DNA from: Blastomussa wellsi
Lineage: Eukaryota > Cnidaria > Anthozoa > Scleractinia > Plerogyridae
NCBI GenBank assembly: GCA_947652115.1
Contig: OX393573.1
Coordinates: 9,532,480 to 9,596,479 of the forward strand
DNA: 64,000 bases
Reading direction: 5' to 3'
Below, in pieces: positions 11,717-22,320 of this stretch. Each line of letters begins with the position of its first letter. The first letter of the stretch is position 1. The notes beneath the pieces were generated by a model. That model searched no databases and had not been told where the DNA came from. It saw nothing but the letters and a program-made list of their open reading frames with translations. The position numbers and the translations under genes are program-made.

Positions 11717-11977
11717 ATGGTCAGGGGGGCTTCAATGATTAATCCGCCAAACAGCCACTCTTCCAATCCAATTCACAAAGCTGCAAAAACAGGTCCAAAG
11801 CCTGCAGCCCGAACAAAATTATCTAACCCCTACAGCTCAAACAAGAGTCAACTCCAACGGAGCAAACAAGAACCGACGCCAACGGCTAGCTCTGGCAGCG
11901 AGTCTCGCACTGTAAAAAAAATAGCTGTCGCTGGCGCAGTTGCAGTTGCGGGTCTGGTGTTCTTAGCATTCCGCTAA
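11717..11977 (+). CDS. Small Ser/Pro/Lys-rich protein with C-terminal membrane segment
   Basis: An 86-residue ORF beginning 13 bases after the stop of the preceding gene. Residues 1-68 are hydrophilic (Ser, Asn, Pro, Lys, Arg); residues 69-85 form one hydrophobic helix (IAVAGAVAVAGLVFLAF). Tail-anchored small proteins like this are common in DNA-virus-like elements. It is intact but its neighbours are broken. Family not recognised. Confidence 0.45.
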   Translation: MVRGASMINPPNSHSSNPIHKAAKTGPKPAARTKLSNPYSSNKSQLQRSKQEPTPTASSGSESRTVKKIAVAGAVAVAGLVFLAFR

Positions 11978-11984
11978 CGCCGCT

Positions 11985-12275
11985 TTTTGATTTAGGTCTC
12001 CGTCAGAAAGGCCACAATAGCCAAAATCAATAGCCAGGTGTGCTCAACCAGAAAACCGATGGCCTGGCCAGCTTTGAAGAGGAAACTCACAATTGATCCA
12101 ATCAGTCCAGGCAGAAGTGAAGCTGTTTTTTTTGCCAATCTCTTTCAGACCGTTTCCCAATGCCCTATCAGTGGTTTTCAAAGAGTTGGTAATGGAACCC
12201 TTTGACAGCACTAATCGCGACACCAGTCGCTAGAAAGATTGCTGTAACTGTGATGCCATATTTCATTTTCATGGT
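11985..12275 (-). pseudogene. Two-helix membrane protein remnant (frameshifted)
   Basis: On the minus strand a start at 12,275 opens MKMKYGITVTAIFLATG, a likely signal or membrane helix. A frameshift near 12,200 then leads to KTTDRALGNGLKEIGKK and a hydrophobic stretch with SIVSFLF and HTWLLILAIVAFL. It converges with the 86-residue ORF. I believe the two and the split gene at 5.5/11.5 kb are one old element, but I cannot name the family. Confidence 0.4.
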
Positions 12276-12302
12276 GATATTACAATATAACTATTATCGT
12301 AC

Positions 12303-12716
12303 GACGAGCGTGGGACAAAGAAAAATTCTGAGTCCCCGACAGGAATCGAACCCATGACCGGAACCCGAACACCGGGCGGGCGCTCTATCCATTGAGCTAC
12401 GAGAACTCCTGGAGAGCTTGGTCATTTTAACTGAGTTCTTATGTGACACGCGTCCCGCATACTGCATAGGATCAGCAATATCGCTATCATCATGATGGCA
12501 AATTTTCAGATGATACCAATGTCGCTATCATCATGATAGCGACATTGCTGATCCTATGCAGTATGCGGGACGCGTGTCACATAAGAACTCAGTTAAAATG
12601 ACCTAGCTCTCCAGGAGTTCTCGTAGCTCAGAGGATAGAGCGCCCGCCCGGTGTTCGGGAGGTCATGGGTTCGATTCCTGTCGGGGACTCGGAATTTTTC
12701 TTTGTCCCACGCTCGT
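12303..12716. repeat. Large palindrome of two tRNA-like SINEs, head to head
   Basis: Two arms of about 190 bases are reverse complements around a centre at 12,490-12,530. Each arm carries a tRNA-like unit: on the plus strand at about 12,613-12,690, TAGCTCAGAGGATAGAG (A box) and GGTTCGATTCC (B box); on the minus strand at about 12,330-12,408 the mirror copy. Differences between arms (for instance in the anticodon region) show they are not a single recent fold-back. A real tRNA gene pair is unlikely. Confidence 0.7.
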
Positions 12717-13662
12717 GTCATGTTAATTAATTACTTTCACATTATATTATTGTGATTTTTATTCAGATGTAAATTTGCGTTTTTTAATTATTTTAAGAGA
12801 CAAACTCGAAAGGGATAACCTCTTTTTCACCTTGTGAATAAACAGTTATGTTATGTTATGACAAACGGCTACAATTGTTCTGTTATTACTTAGTTAGCTA
12901 CATCTTTATGGCAAGTATTAGAAAATATAGTTACAGGTATTAATATGGCTATAGTTGCTTTTTAAGGCATTTGCACAAATAAACATATTCTTCGAAGAAG
13001 TGATGATCAGTTAGCTCTTCGAAGAGGGGGATATTGTTAAAGACTATTTGCACATCAGAAAGTGCGATATTGCAGTTATTTGTTCGATTAAACGACACGA
13101 AGGCTTCTGAATAATATGATGATGTAATAACACGTATGCTCCATGGAATCTGAATTGGTACAGAAGATACATGATTCATCATTTGCAATTCGAAATTTAA
13201 AAAGTTCTTTTTTAGGTGTTAGGATCTTGTGTAAAAGCCTGAATGAGAAATCTCGTAATTTACTATCGAAAAAAAAGATAACTAAACATTAATTTCTCCA
13301 GTGGTGAAAGTCTCAGAAATAAATCAATGTTTGCAAATTTTCGCGCCAACGTCCATGGGGTAGTCAGTTTAAATTTGTATCCATTATTTTAAAAAATATG
13401 GTTTTAGAACAATGTTTTATCGTTGCTTTTTGCATTTGAGGTGATTATGAGTTGGCCCGCCCTACTCGTGTATAACGCGCATTGGCTTCTTTCGCATTCG
13501 TCCTCACTGACTTGGAAGCAAAAGGGAGACTGCTGATTGCAATCTGTTACGCCACAAAATGTAACATAGTCTAAAACAAGATAACGAAATACAATACTAG
13601 TGCACACATCCGGAACTTGACGTTACCATGGCCACCGTTTTCCGAGACATTTTTTTCTCTCT
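12717..13662. other. No gene seen
   Basis: AT-rich intron sequence with a short TTATG tandem repeat near 12,840-12,860. No coding signal. Confidence 0.4.
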
Positions 13663-14136
13663 CTAGTTCCTGTCGTTCCGTACGGAACATAGGTCGTCCA
13701 CCAGAGTTCGCCATCCCCTCCTGTCCTGGGCCTTCCGCTCGAGCTGTCCCCACGTCAGGCCAGCGGCCTTAACTTCAGCTTCAGTTGAGCGCCGCCAGGT
13801 GGTCTTCGGCCGTCCACGTTTGCGCTTCCCTTGGGGGGTCCACCGTAGCCCTCTTCGTGTGACGTTGTCTGCAGGTTTCCTGAGCGTGTGCCCAAGCCAA
13901 CGCCACTTGCGTCTCTTGATCTGTTGCTCGATTGGCTCCTGGAATGTTCTTCTCCACAGCTCCTCATTACTCAGCCTGTCGTACCACTGCACTCCAAGGA
14001 TCTGGCGGAGGCAGCGGTTCACAAAGACTTGTACCTTGACCATCGATGACTTCAGCACTCTCCAAGTTTCACAGCCGTATAGAAGGACGCTTTTCACATT
14101 GGAGTTGTAGATACGAAGCTTCGTGTTGAGAGACAT
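13663..14136 (-). pseudogene. Non-LTR retrotransposon RT C-terminal fragment
   Basis: The 157-residue frame has the pattern found after the RT domain in many animal LINE polyproteins: SVLLYGCETW, then FVNRCLRQILG, RRKWRWLGHTLRK, then GKRKRGRPKTTWRR. Only the C-terminal part is present, so it is a 5'-truncated copy. Which LINE clade it is cannot be told from this piece. Confidence 0.75.
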
Positions 14137-14513
14137 TTTTTACCAAACGTTATTTTTTTTTTGCATTTTTGGACTTTTTAGCAGTGTTTGCTTGATTTTG
14201 AATACTCAGTAGTTTTTGGTGTTTTTCTGACGTTTCGGAAAAATATAAAAAAGTTATAGATGGCGATTAATCCATGTCACATATCTCAACAGAGAAAACG
14301 TAGTTTTTGTGGACGAACCTTGTCTTATTATGATTAGTTAAATATTCTCAAAGTTACGGAGGGGTGGGGGCGAATCCCCCCGGTCATGTAAGATCAGAAA
14401 CTGTCCGGTCGAAATAGGGTTAAGGTTGATTTGGTTCTCCCCAGAGCTGCCTTTCACTGATTTTGTTTGACCCAAAATGATTCATCTCTTCTTTTGTGTG
14501 TGTGTCTTCTCAG
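14137..14513 (+). other. Intron of the CULT gene, no gene seen
   Basis: No coding potential. It ends in a polypyrimidine tract and CAG acceptor for the exon at 14,514. Confidence 0.4.
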
Positions 14514-14691
14514 GTCATTTGAAGATCGCCATGTAAAGGGCTATGAAAGAAGAAAAAGTAGATCCATAAACAGGCATGATGATCTTGTCCATGATGAAGG
14601 AGGGAAGGAAAAATCATACTCTTTTGTGGGTCTCATTTACACAAACCTTATTCAAGAGCATTGTAAGTTTAAGATTATTCAGGTGCAGTGA
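14514..14691 (+). CDS. CULT-domain protein, downstream (probably last) exon
   Basis: Bounded on the left by TGTGTCTTCTCAG. Its first base completes the Trp codon split at 2912, so the phase matches. The reading continues SFEDRHVKGYERRKSRSIN and later SYSFVGLIYTNLIQEH, similar to the end of CULT domains where a F-x-GL motif follows the last Trp. The insert between these parts is longer than in vertebrate cereblon. It either ends at the TGA at 14,689-14,691 or uses the GTAAGT donor at 14,663. Confidence 0.65.
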
Positions 14692-14775
14692 AGGCACCGG
14701 TTTCAACGATACTAGAGGCTGGTACAAACGTCAACACGAGAATGACTGAACACAAACGATTATTTTTATGTGTTA

Positions 14776-14833
<58 letters not shown>

Positions 14834-14842
14834 CATTATTGC
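14776..14842 (+). repeat. ATT/TCA microsatellite
   Basis: A run of about twelve ATT units followed by ATC units. Confidence 0.9.
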
Positions 14843-15069
14843 TAAATACACGACCCCACCAGCTCTGCTGAATATCCCATTGTGTTTAAATAAAGTGTTC
14901 AGTCAATTACTGACCTCAACAATCATTTCTCACGACCATCGACTTATTAACTGCAGGATCAATTGCGATTCCGTTGAATGCTTAACCTACTGTTGTTTTT
15001 AAATCATCTCTGGTATCTGGAACCTGTGTTTTAGGGACCTTCAGATCGGAGTACAAGCACGAGAGCGAG

Positions 15070-15350
15070 TGCGACTACGACTCTTGAAAAGGAGGCGTTT
15101 TGTTTTTGTTTTCCACCATTCTACTGGGCAAACACGAAAAGGACTCGAGGTCCTATGCGAGGTGCTCCACCCTACCCACCCAGACAGACCAGACCACTAC
15201 ACCGGGAACTTCATGCCCTACGTTTTGCGAACCGTGTATGGGTTCTTTAACGTGCCATAGAGTTATTAGGAACAAGGATTGTGAGATGGGACCTACAGTT
15301 TATCGTCCTTATCCAAGAAGACTAGAAAGTCTAACCATTTGCAGATGGCG

Positions 15351-15382
<32 letters not shown>

Positions 15383-15465
15383 AAAGACCCCGAGTGTAGG
15401 ACCGGCCGAGGTTTGAACCCGCAACCTCCCGCGCTCTGCCAACTGAGCTAACCGGTCGGTCGGCA
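15070..15465 (-). mobile_element. tRNA-headed SINE
   Basis: Read on the minus strand it begins near 15,465 with TAGCTCAGTTGGCAGAGC (A box) and GGTTCAAACC (B box), a Pol III promoter, followed by a long conserved body (GAGGAGAAAGTGCTGCC ... GGACGTTAAAG-like sequence) down to about 15,070. The body is the sort of shared central domain seen in cnidarian SINEs. Not a gene. Confidence 0.7.
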
Positions 15466-18400
15466 GAAATGTGGAAATTAAAAGCATAAGTACAAGGTTT
15501 GAAGTCGTACTCGTACTCCTATCTGAAGGCACCCATTTTTCACAAGCCTGGATGATGGGCTTTGTGCTCCAAAACCTCCACTCTGGATGGGTTGGTTTTC
15601 TTTCTAGAAGGTTTAGAATAACAGTTTTCCATTCCCATACACAAGCTACCTGTCAGGGCTACAGTTCAAGTTTTTTTTCTTTTCTCGTTTTGCAGATGCA
15701 GACTCGTTAATAATTACGCCTAAAGCCTACAGAAGCTGATGACACTATAAATTTGTGGTCGCCTTGATCTCTGTGTTTCACTACTTTAGGTTGAAGTTTC
15801 AATCGAATCTAAGAGTTCCTTATTTGACCTTCCTGTGTTTTATTCTCACCTATTTTGGTGAACAGACTGGTCGCTATTACCGTGCTTGATACACCTCGGT
15901 TTCCCGTGCCCTGATACCTTGGATGCTTTTGAGAGTTTTGTTGATTAATGTAGAACTACACTTTTGCAATACAACAGTTTAGGGGCTTTCTTTGATGTCA
16001 CGTGAATCCACCAAAAGAATACTGATAGTGATGTTCATCTGTCTTCGCAAAATAACTTCGACTCAGACCGTGTTGGCGAATCGACCTCGATGTATGCGAA
16101 TCGACTTGTACGCGAAACAACCAACATCCAGCTATAAATAAAAATTCATGCATTCTGTATGGTGGTGTAAATTGCTTTCAGGCTATAAAGATGAATTGTT
16201 AACTGGACCCCAGCAGCTGCTGTTGCGAGGCAGATGTTAACCCCTTCTCAGCCCATTCGCTACTATGGCCTCCCTCGCACAAAGACGCTCTTTGATCGTC
16301 ATGCGTTGTATACGTAGGAGGCTATCGCTACTACAGTGAATTCTTTCTCTTACTTTGGCTTTTCTATTTGCTAAATTTATTCAAAACAAGTTTTCTGTTT
16401 GGACGTTTTTCGATAATTAAGAGATAAAGAAAACACTCGCACACTCAAACACTAAATTGACTAAATTATTCTCGAGATGTGCGGACGTGATACTGCATGC
16501 TACAACAGGACCTGCTATTGAAAAAACACCAGTACGAATTATTGAAGCCAAGTTGCCATGTGAGTAAGCAAAACTGTGCAAAATTTTGCAGAAAATTCAC
16601 GTGAACGCGACCAGGACATGCCATGTTTTGCTGTAGTGAGTGACCTTAGTGAGGATAAACGACGCTTTGAGCTCAATTCTTTTCAATATAAATTATCTCG
16701 AGAGAACTCTTGATTTCTGTTTTCTTCTTGACAAGTGTTAGTTAAAAATTTATGCCGCATTTCGTCTAGGAGTAAATAGTGACCGGTGGTAGAATGATCG
16801 CCGGAGTCTTTTACCCTTCCAGTAGTTTGCGTCTGAGAAATCGCTGTTTTGGACTAAGTATTGCTTAACCGGGGACAAATTTGTAGCTGTGTGTGTGTGT
16901 GTGTGTGACTGGCAGAAGTAACTCCGAAAGCCAAATCCTTTCGGGCTATGAAACAGCAGTGAACTGGTCTCAAACACTGGAAAATAGTTTAGCCCTCCCT
17001 TTTACAGCTAGGCCAACGAGTGTAACCTGGTAAAGTACTCATCAGTGAACCGCGTCAGATCAGAGTGACGCCGGCTTTCAACGTCAAGAGGTAAAAGATG
17101 CGCTATATTTGACTCTTTCAGGCCAATTACTTTAACTACGCGGTGGATATATTTTTGTTTAGCAAATGAAAGAAACCTTTTTACAAATTTTTAAGAAATT
17201 CTGTCAATGTGGCTCAGAGCCTCCTTAAAGTTATGAAAAAATAACCATTTCATCAGAATTTTTCAAAATTGACAGAAATGTTCCTTAAGATGATTAGAAA
17301 AAAATGTAAAAATAAAAAGTTTTCACCGAGTACAGGAAAGGTCAAATATAGGGTAAAAGAAATAATCGCCAACTCCAATCACAGAAATTCCGCTGAGGAT
17401 GACCGTGGTTGGCGTTAGGTGGCGTGGCAGTTGTCTTGCTCGTGATTAGTGGGTGTCGTGTTGCCAGTGGCAGTAGCGTGACTGTTGCGGTGATGTCTGC
17501 GAGTATTTGTAGGGGTGTTGTGGTTTTGCCACTGCAGTATCCATTTTAACTCCAGCTGGTGCCCACGAATCTCGCGGATTTGTTGCTCGCCCCTCGAAAC
17601 TAGCACCCGCAAATTTTCGCTTTCGTTACGGATTTTGGAGCAAAATAGAGACTGCTCGCAGTCTACCTCAATGCCCATTCTCCTACCGGGCATTTCATGT
17701 TGTACGTCACATTACCCATTTCATACTTGCAAACGTTCAATGACGAACTGAAACATCATCGTTACGTTCGATTTCTTGCGGGCGTTCAATGATAAAATGT
17801 CATTATTACCCAACGATGCCGTGCGGCCCTGTTCAGGCAAATCGAGATTTTTTCTGGTACATGGACTGTATATTTTGAATGCAAATATACGAACTGCCTT
17901 CAATGATTGGCCCTTGGACGTTCGCCTTCTGGGTGAAATCCCTACAGGGATCTACAGGACAATAAATAAGTGGTGACTGCAAAACAATAAAGATTTACAC
18001 TTCTAAAGGTATAAACTATATTTTAATATAGATAGGACTCTGCTCACGCTCTGATTGGTCAAAAATCCATGTTTTCTCAGAGTATAAAACATAGAAAAAG
18101 CGTGTTTTATTGTTTTTCGTCAGCTTTACTCTAGTGAAAATTCGCAACGGGAGGCGGCGAACATTTTCTATAAAGAAATTCCGGACACAATTCTGAGTCA
18201 AGCTGCAGTGATTGTCGACTGAAGAAGCTCTAAGAGATGAAAGTAGAAGAAGCGAAATTAAATTGCTTCACTTTATCGATCGTGTGTGTTTTGGTGTTTT
18301 TACTCTCGGCGTATAAAATCTATTTCAGAAAGCAAATGAACAGCGAGCGTTTTCTACATTTCTCGAGTGTTCTCAAATGTCCGGAGTGTTTTATGACAGT

Positions 18401-18558
18401 ATAACACATGGCTTAGGCTTCTTTATTTGTTAAATGAACACGCACAAGCACTTTCTTTACCCACATAATTTCTTTATTACTTTTCATGTACTCGCGCTGA
18501 CTAAAGATTGCCAACTATTAGTTTCTTGTTGTTATTATTATCATATTATTTTATTTCC
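15466..18558. other. 3 kb without a convincing gene
   Basis: Holds a short GT run (about 16,890-16,907) and several short open frames. A minus-strand frame at 17,415-17,693 (92 residues, Cys near its start, Thr/Asn/His-rich end) looks weakly protein-like but has no recognisable motif. The left flank of the Polinton insertion is reached at 18,559. Confidence 0.4.
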
Positions 18559-18564
18559 CACAAT
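18559..18564 (+). repeat. Polinton target-site duplication, left (CACAAT)
   Basis: Six bases directly outside the left terminal inverted repeat, identical to 43,126-43,131. Six-bp duplications are the rule for Polinton integrases. Confidence 0.93.
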
Positions 18565-18974
18565 AGTAGTAAGGGCCTATGCTTTGACAACGGACCAATC
18601 AGAATTGAGTATTTTTTGAATGGACCAATCACAGAGCCGTATATCAAACACGTGACTTTTCTAAACTCCAAATTGCGCCATCAAAAACGTCACAAGCCCA
18701 TGAACCAATCAGGAGACAGTATTTGAATTCAAATTTTAATGGTCACACAAAAAATACATGTCACGCAAAAAACCTGGTAACGAGTTCAATAACGAGTTCA
18801 ATAACGAGTAATGAATTCAATGACTGGTGACGAGTTCAACGTCAAGACTTGTTCTTCTTGATGAATTTGAATGGTACATTTTTTACCATCTTTTCCCAGA
18901 ATTTCTCACACGCGAGTGCGGGATGATTTTTCACTTGCGTTTTCCATACTCTCCATCCGGCTCTGAACGCTTGG
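18565..18974 (+). repeat. Polinton left terminal inverted repeat
   Basis: About 410 bases that pair with 42,657-43,125. It contains several CCAATCA boxes (near 18,595, 18,622 and 18,705), a direct repeat of AACGAGTTCAAT, and the last 43 codons of the leftmost gene. Confidence 0.9.
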
Positions 18975-19771
18975 CCGAAGTTGTGCAAATTCATCGGGAT
19001 GTTGCCGATGCTGGGATCTTCCATGCACTTTCGGATGACGAACTTTGACACGGTTTCCCTGTACATCAACAATTCCCTTGTGATTATTACGAACTCTTGA
19101 TCCATCACGAATTTGGTGTTTAATCTGATGATCATTTTGACTGGATCGTTTTCGTCATTGTCCACTGTGTTTGCAGCCTCTGCCCTCATTTTTTCACCTG
19201 CGTTGTCTTCTGTTTTTTTGTTGTCTGTCTCCTCCATTTCGTCTTCCGATTCCGATTCTGGAACCGTTTCGTTTGCCTCCAGCTGCTCTTCTTCTTCGTC
19301 GTCTGAATCGGGCAATACGGTTTTGACCCAGGCCTCCAGTTTTTTCTCTTCTTGTTTTTGTTTGTCGTAAACGTTCTTTACTTTTTGTATCAGCTCCTGC
19401 ACTTCTTTGTATCTTTGCTCATCTCCAATCTCGCCTTGATCCAGTATTTGTTTCAGCTCTTCGGTCAAGGCATCTGTCTTCTTCCTCAGTCTCAACTGAG
19501 ATTTGACTTTTTCTACTCCCTGCATCAACAAGACAGCATTTTTACTGCATACTTCGTTGCATGCGCCCTCCTCGTGATCTGTGTGTTCCATGTCGCTTAC
19601 GTCTGTCATGGAATCTGCGTTGGTGAGCAGCGAATTGGCATCGCTTGCCGTTGACTCTGCATCGTCTTCTTTTTCCCATGCGGGCACCAACACGAGCTGT
19701 CCTTCTTCTTTGTCGTTTTCTTTCACCCAGTCTTCCCCGAATGTTGTTACTTTTGCCCACTCGTCTGACAT
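18842..19771 (-). CDS. Leftmost Polinton gene, acidic coiled-coil protein
   Basis: A 309-residue intact ORF. Residues 1-65 are acidic; 80-150 are predicted coiled coil (KSQLRLRKKTDALTEELKQ and following heptads); 150-215 are Asp/Glu-rich; the last 90 residues form a compact helical domain with FRAGWRVWKTQV. The last 43 codons lie inside the terminal inverted repeat, so the other end of the element holds an inverted copy of this tail. A TATA box (CTATATAAAG on the minus strand) stands near 19,801-19,811. Function unknown; a role at the DNA termini, such as terminal-protein-like binding, is only a guess from location. Confidence 0.7.
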   Translation of the reverse strand: MSDEWAKVTTFGEDWVKENDKEEGQLVLVPAWEKEDDAESTASDANSLLTNADSMTDVSDMEHTDHEEGACNEVCSKNAVLLMQGVEKVKSQLRLRKKTDALTEELKQILDQGEIGDEQRYKEVQELIQKVKNVYDKQKQEEKKLEAWVKTVLPDSDDEEEEQLEANETVPESESEDEMEETDNKKTEDNAGEKMRAEAANTVDNDENDPVKMIIRLNTKFVMDQEFVIITRELLMYRETVSKFVIRKCMEDPSIGNIPMNLHNFGQAFRAGWRVWKTQVKNHPALACEKFWEKMVKNVPFKFIKKNKS

Positions 19772-19800
19772 GTTTCTCTCTGCTCCCCTCTGCTTGCGTT

Positions 19801-19947
19801 CTTTATATAGTTATTGCGATGACGTATTTTGTCACGTGGAGGGTGACTGAGGGTGGGGGTGGGGGGTATCCCCCCTTTTCATTGACCAATCAGGAACCAG
19901 CTCCTGGCCTATATAAGTGGAGACCTGACTTTGTTTGTTTGTTTGCG
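19801..19947. promoter_or_regulatory. Divergent promoter with G6-TAT-C6 element (left)
   Basis: Between the leftmost minus-strand gene and the plus-strand RING gene. A minus-strand TATA box lies near 19,801-19,811. The hairpin-like GGGGGGTATCCCCCC is at 19,861-19,875, a CCAAT box just after it, and a plus-strand TATATAAG at 19,910-19,917, 31 bases before the ATG at 19,948. The same 15-base element occurs at 35,631-35,645 in the other divergent promoter of this Polinton. Confidence 0.75.
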
Positions 19948-19967
19948 ATGGCGTTGCCTAGAAGGAG
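19948..19967 (+). pseudogene. RING gene exon 1, 5' end (before SINE insertion)
   Basis: The first 20 coding bases (ATG onward, a basic MALPRR-like start) lie just before a nested SINE. The sequence AAGGAG at 19,962-19,967 is repeated at 22,346-22,351 after the insertion, and the reading frame after the second copy is the same as before the first. So this is the original start of the RING gene. Confidence 0.7.
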
Positions 19968-20201
19968 GCAGCGTGGCCGAGTGGTTAGAGGGTTGGACTT
20001 GAAATCCGTAAGTCGCGGGTTCAAGTCCCGTTCTGACCACTAGCTGGTGTTGTTCTCGGTAGCCCCGAGTTCAACTCCTCAGCTACGCTTGTAAATAGCC
20101 AACTGGTCTGCCTCCTGCCAGTTGGGATTCTTAACCTTGTTATGTTTATTTACAATGTTTGTTTACATTGGCCCTGAAAAGCCCCAATGGGGAGTGGTCA
20201 A

Positions 20202-22320
20202 TTAACCCTTTTCCTCCCAACGTCACATATGTGTGACGATAAATGCGGCTGACCGATGCTGAGCCCGCTAGGGGTGAAATACTTGATTGCAATAGCCCCC
20301 CTCTAGCTCATTCGACGCCTGGCGATTTTTGTCGGTTTCTTTGGTGTTTTTCATGTGAATTTGCCTGCTTTTGACCGAAAAATTTGCCATTCTTTTCTGT
20401 TCGAGTTTTCCCGCGAAGTTCAGGAACAGCTGATTAGTAATGGCTTCAACTTCTGGAAGTGAATTTGTAGTAAATTCGGCTGCAGAGACTTCTCAAAACG
20501 TGGATTTAGTGTTCGTAGACGAAGATGAAATGCCATTGACTTCTGTAGCTATACGCACAGCATATTTAGACCGAGAATCTGACGAGGAAATTGACTCAGA
20601 CTTTTATCAGACTGACTCTGAGGCTGAAGAAAGTGACGAAAATGAAGAATTACAACAAGCAGGTCCTCCCAGGAAGCGGAGACGTACAGCACAAGGCGAA
20701 AACGATGTTGTGGGCAATCCTATTTGGGTAGAAGAGATCAGGACGCATTCAGACCTGCCTTTCACCCAACCCACAGGGCCTAAAGTTCGAATGGGAGCGG
20801 ATCAAAAAGACCCAGTGAGTTATTTTTGTCTGTTTTTTACTGATGCCGTGCTTGATCTAGTTGTGACACAAACAAATTTGTATGCTGCCCAAGAGAGAGC
20901 CAAAACCCCGGATAAACACCGTATGCCTTGGCACGCAGTGGACAAAGATGAAATAAGAACATTTATTGCCTTGATTTTAGCAATGGGGCTGGTAAACAAA
21001 CCTACCATACATAGTTACTGGTCCACTGATGAGATACTTCAAACACCATTCTTCAAAAATTGCATGTCAAGGAATCGGTTTACACAAATTTTGAGGTATA
21101 TACATTTTGTGAACAATACACAATTAATTCCTAGAGGTCAAGATGGATATGACAAACTGGGGAAAATTAGGCCCTTCTTAGAACTAATAAGAAACCGGTT
21201 CCAAAGAGTTTATGCCCCAAGCAGGAACCTGTCAGTGGATGAAACCCTTGTGAAGTTTAAAGGACGCCTTTCATGGAGGCAGTATATGAGGGACAAACCA
21301 GCAAGATTTGGCCTCAAGGAATTTACTTTGGCTGACTCCGAAAATGGCTATGTGTTAGACATAAATGTTTATACAGGCAAGGAATGTGGACAAGAAACTA
21401 AAGGTTTAGCTCAAAGAGTTGTTTTGAAACTTGTGGAACCATTTTATGGACTAGGATGCAATATATTTATGGATAATTACTACACCTCAGTTGAACTTTT
21501 TGAGAAGCTTTATGATCAGGGTCTTCAAGCCTGTGGAACATGTCGGGGGGATCGGATCGGTCTTCCTCGAGATGTGACACACCATTGCCAACAGCATACT
21601 GACATTGTAGCACTGGTATGTCCAACTCCATGCTTATAAGAGATATTATTTGGTGTTTTCTTGTTCAAAAAAGTATATTTTGTGATTGTTTATTCTACAA
21701 ATGTATGTACCCATAATTCATGGGATTATGGACATGACTGTTTCTTTTGATTGGTTAATCATTAACCTGCAGATATTTGAAAAACTTGGGGAAGGCAGTT
21801 ATGCTCAGAAAGGTTGTTTGGATCAGTCTGGTAAAAAATAATACCTTATGAGAATTAAGTTGCTGTTAAATCCTCAGTTGATTAATTTTTGAAATGATTT
21901 ATAGAATTAAAATTTACGATGAAAATTGCCTTACTGTTCGAGGGCCGTAAGAAGCTTTTTTTAGATCAATATACCAAATATTTGTGATTTATCTTAAAGG
22001 TCATTTCTTTAGCTTAACAAAAATGACTATTGTTATTATTTGACAGTTTTTTTTGGTTTCAGAGCTGAATTCTTGTGAACGAAGGATTTTTTTAGTGTAT
22101 TTTTACTGTCATATGTCAACTTTGAGGATAAAGTGAGAAACTTACATAACAAGGGACAGGCATACTTTGTTGGTTCACTGTGTAGGAAATTCTCTAAACT
22201 TCAAAATGAGCTATGATATATGAAAATTGACTAAATGTAGCTCAACTTACAACCGTTTATTTACGGTGTTTTGTTTTTTGCGAAAATTAATTACCATACC
22301 CATGGGAGGAAAAGGGTTAA
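20202..22320 (+). mobile_element. piggyBac element
   Basis: Bounded by TTAA at 20,202-20,205 and 22,317-22,320, the piggyBac target site. Directly inside are perfect 14-base inverted repeats, CCCTTTTCCTCCCA on the left and TGGGAGGAAAAGGG on the right. The element is 2.1 kb and contains one transposase ORF. It jumped into the SINE body. Confidence 0.95.
20440..21639 (+). CDS. piggyBac transposase, C-terminally truncated
   Basis: A 399-residue ORF. Residues 1-95 are acidic with a basic patch KKRR-like (RKRRR). The DDE_Tnp_1_7 domain follows: FFKNCMSRNRFTQILRYIHF, the first catalytic Asp in NLSVDETL and the second in FMDNYYTSVELF. The family's third catalytic Asp and the C-terminal Cys-rich zinc domain should follow, but the frame stops at 21,637 after a CGTCRGDR region and no further coding sequence is seen before the right terminus. 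A GTATGT at the end could be a donor, but no partner exon is evident. Probably inactive. Confidence 0.9.
   Translation: MASTSGSEFVVNSAAETSQNVDLVFVDEDEMPLTSVAIRTAYLDRESDEEIDSDFYQTDSEAEESDENEELQQAGPPRKRRRTAQGENDVVGNPIWVEEIRTHSDLPFTQPTGPKVRMGADQKDPVSYFCLFFTDAVLDLVVTQTNLYAAQERAKTPDKHRMPWHAVDKDEIRTFIALILAMGLVNKPTIHSYWSTDEILQTPFFKNCMSRNRFTQILRYIHFVNNTQLIPRGQDGYDKLGKIRPFLELIRNRFQRVYAPSRNLSVDETLVKFKGRLSWRQYMRDKPARFGLKEFTLADSENGYVLDINVYTGKECGQETKGLAQRVVLKLVEPFYGLGCNIFMDNYYTSVELFEKLYDQGLQACGTCRGDRIGLPRDVTHHCQQHTDIVALVCPTPCL

Noticed and set aside
12613..12690. Working tRNA gene
   Set aside because: It lies in a long palindrome with a mirrored near-copy and its stems are imperfect; a SINE head fits better.
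13663..14136. Host endonuclease gene
   Set aside because: The motif series is that of a LINE polyprotein C-terminus and no intron or start is seen.
14776..14842. CRISPR-like or regulatory tandem repeat
   Set aside because: It is a simple ATT microsatellite.
17415..17693. Protein-coding gene of 92 residues
   Set aside because: No motif, compositionally biased C-terminal half and no supporting neighbour or splice signals.
19969..20042. tRNA-Ser gene carried by the Polinton
   Set aside because: The long variable arm of tRNA-Ser is missing and a SINE body and tail follow with a target duplication.
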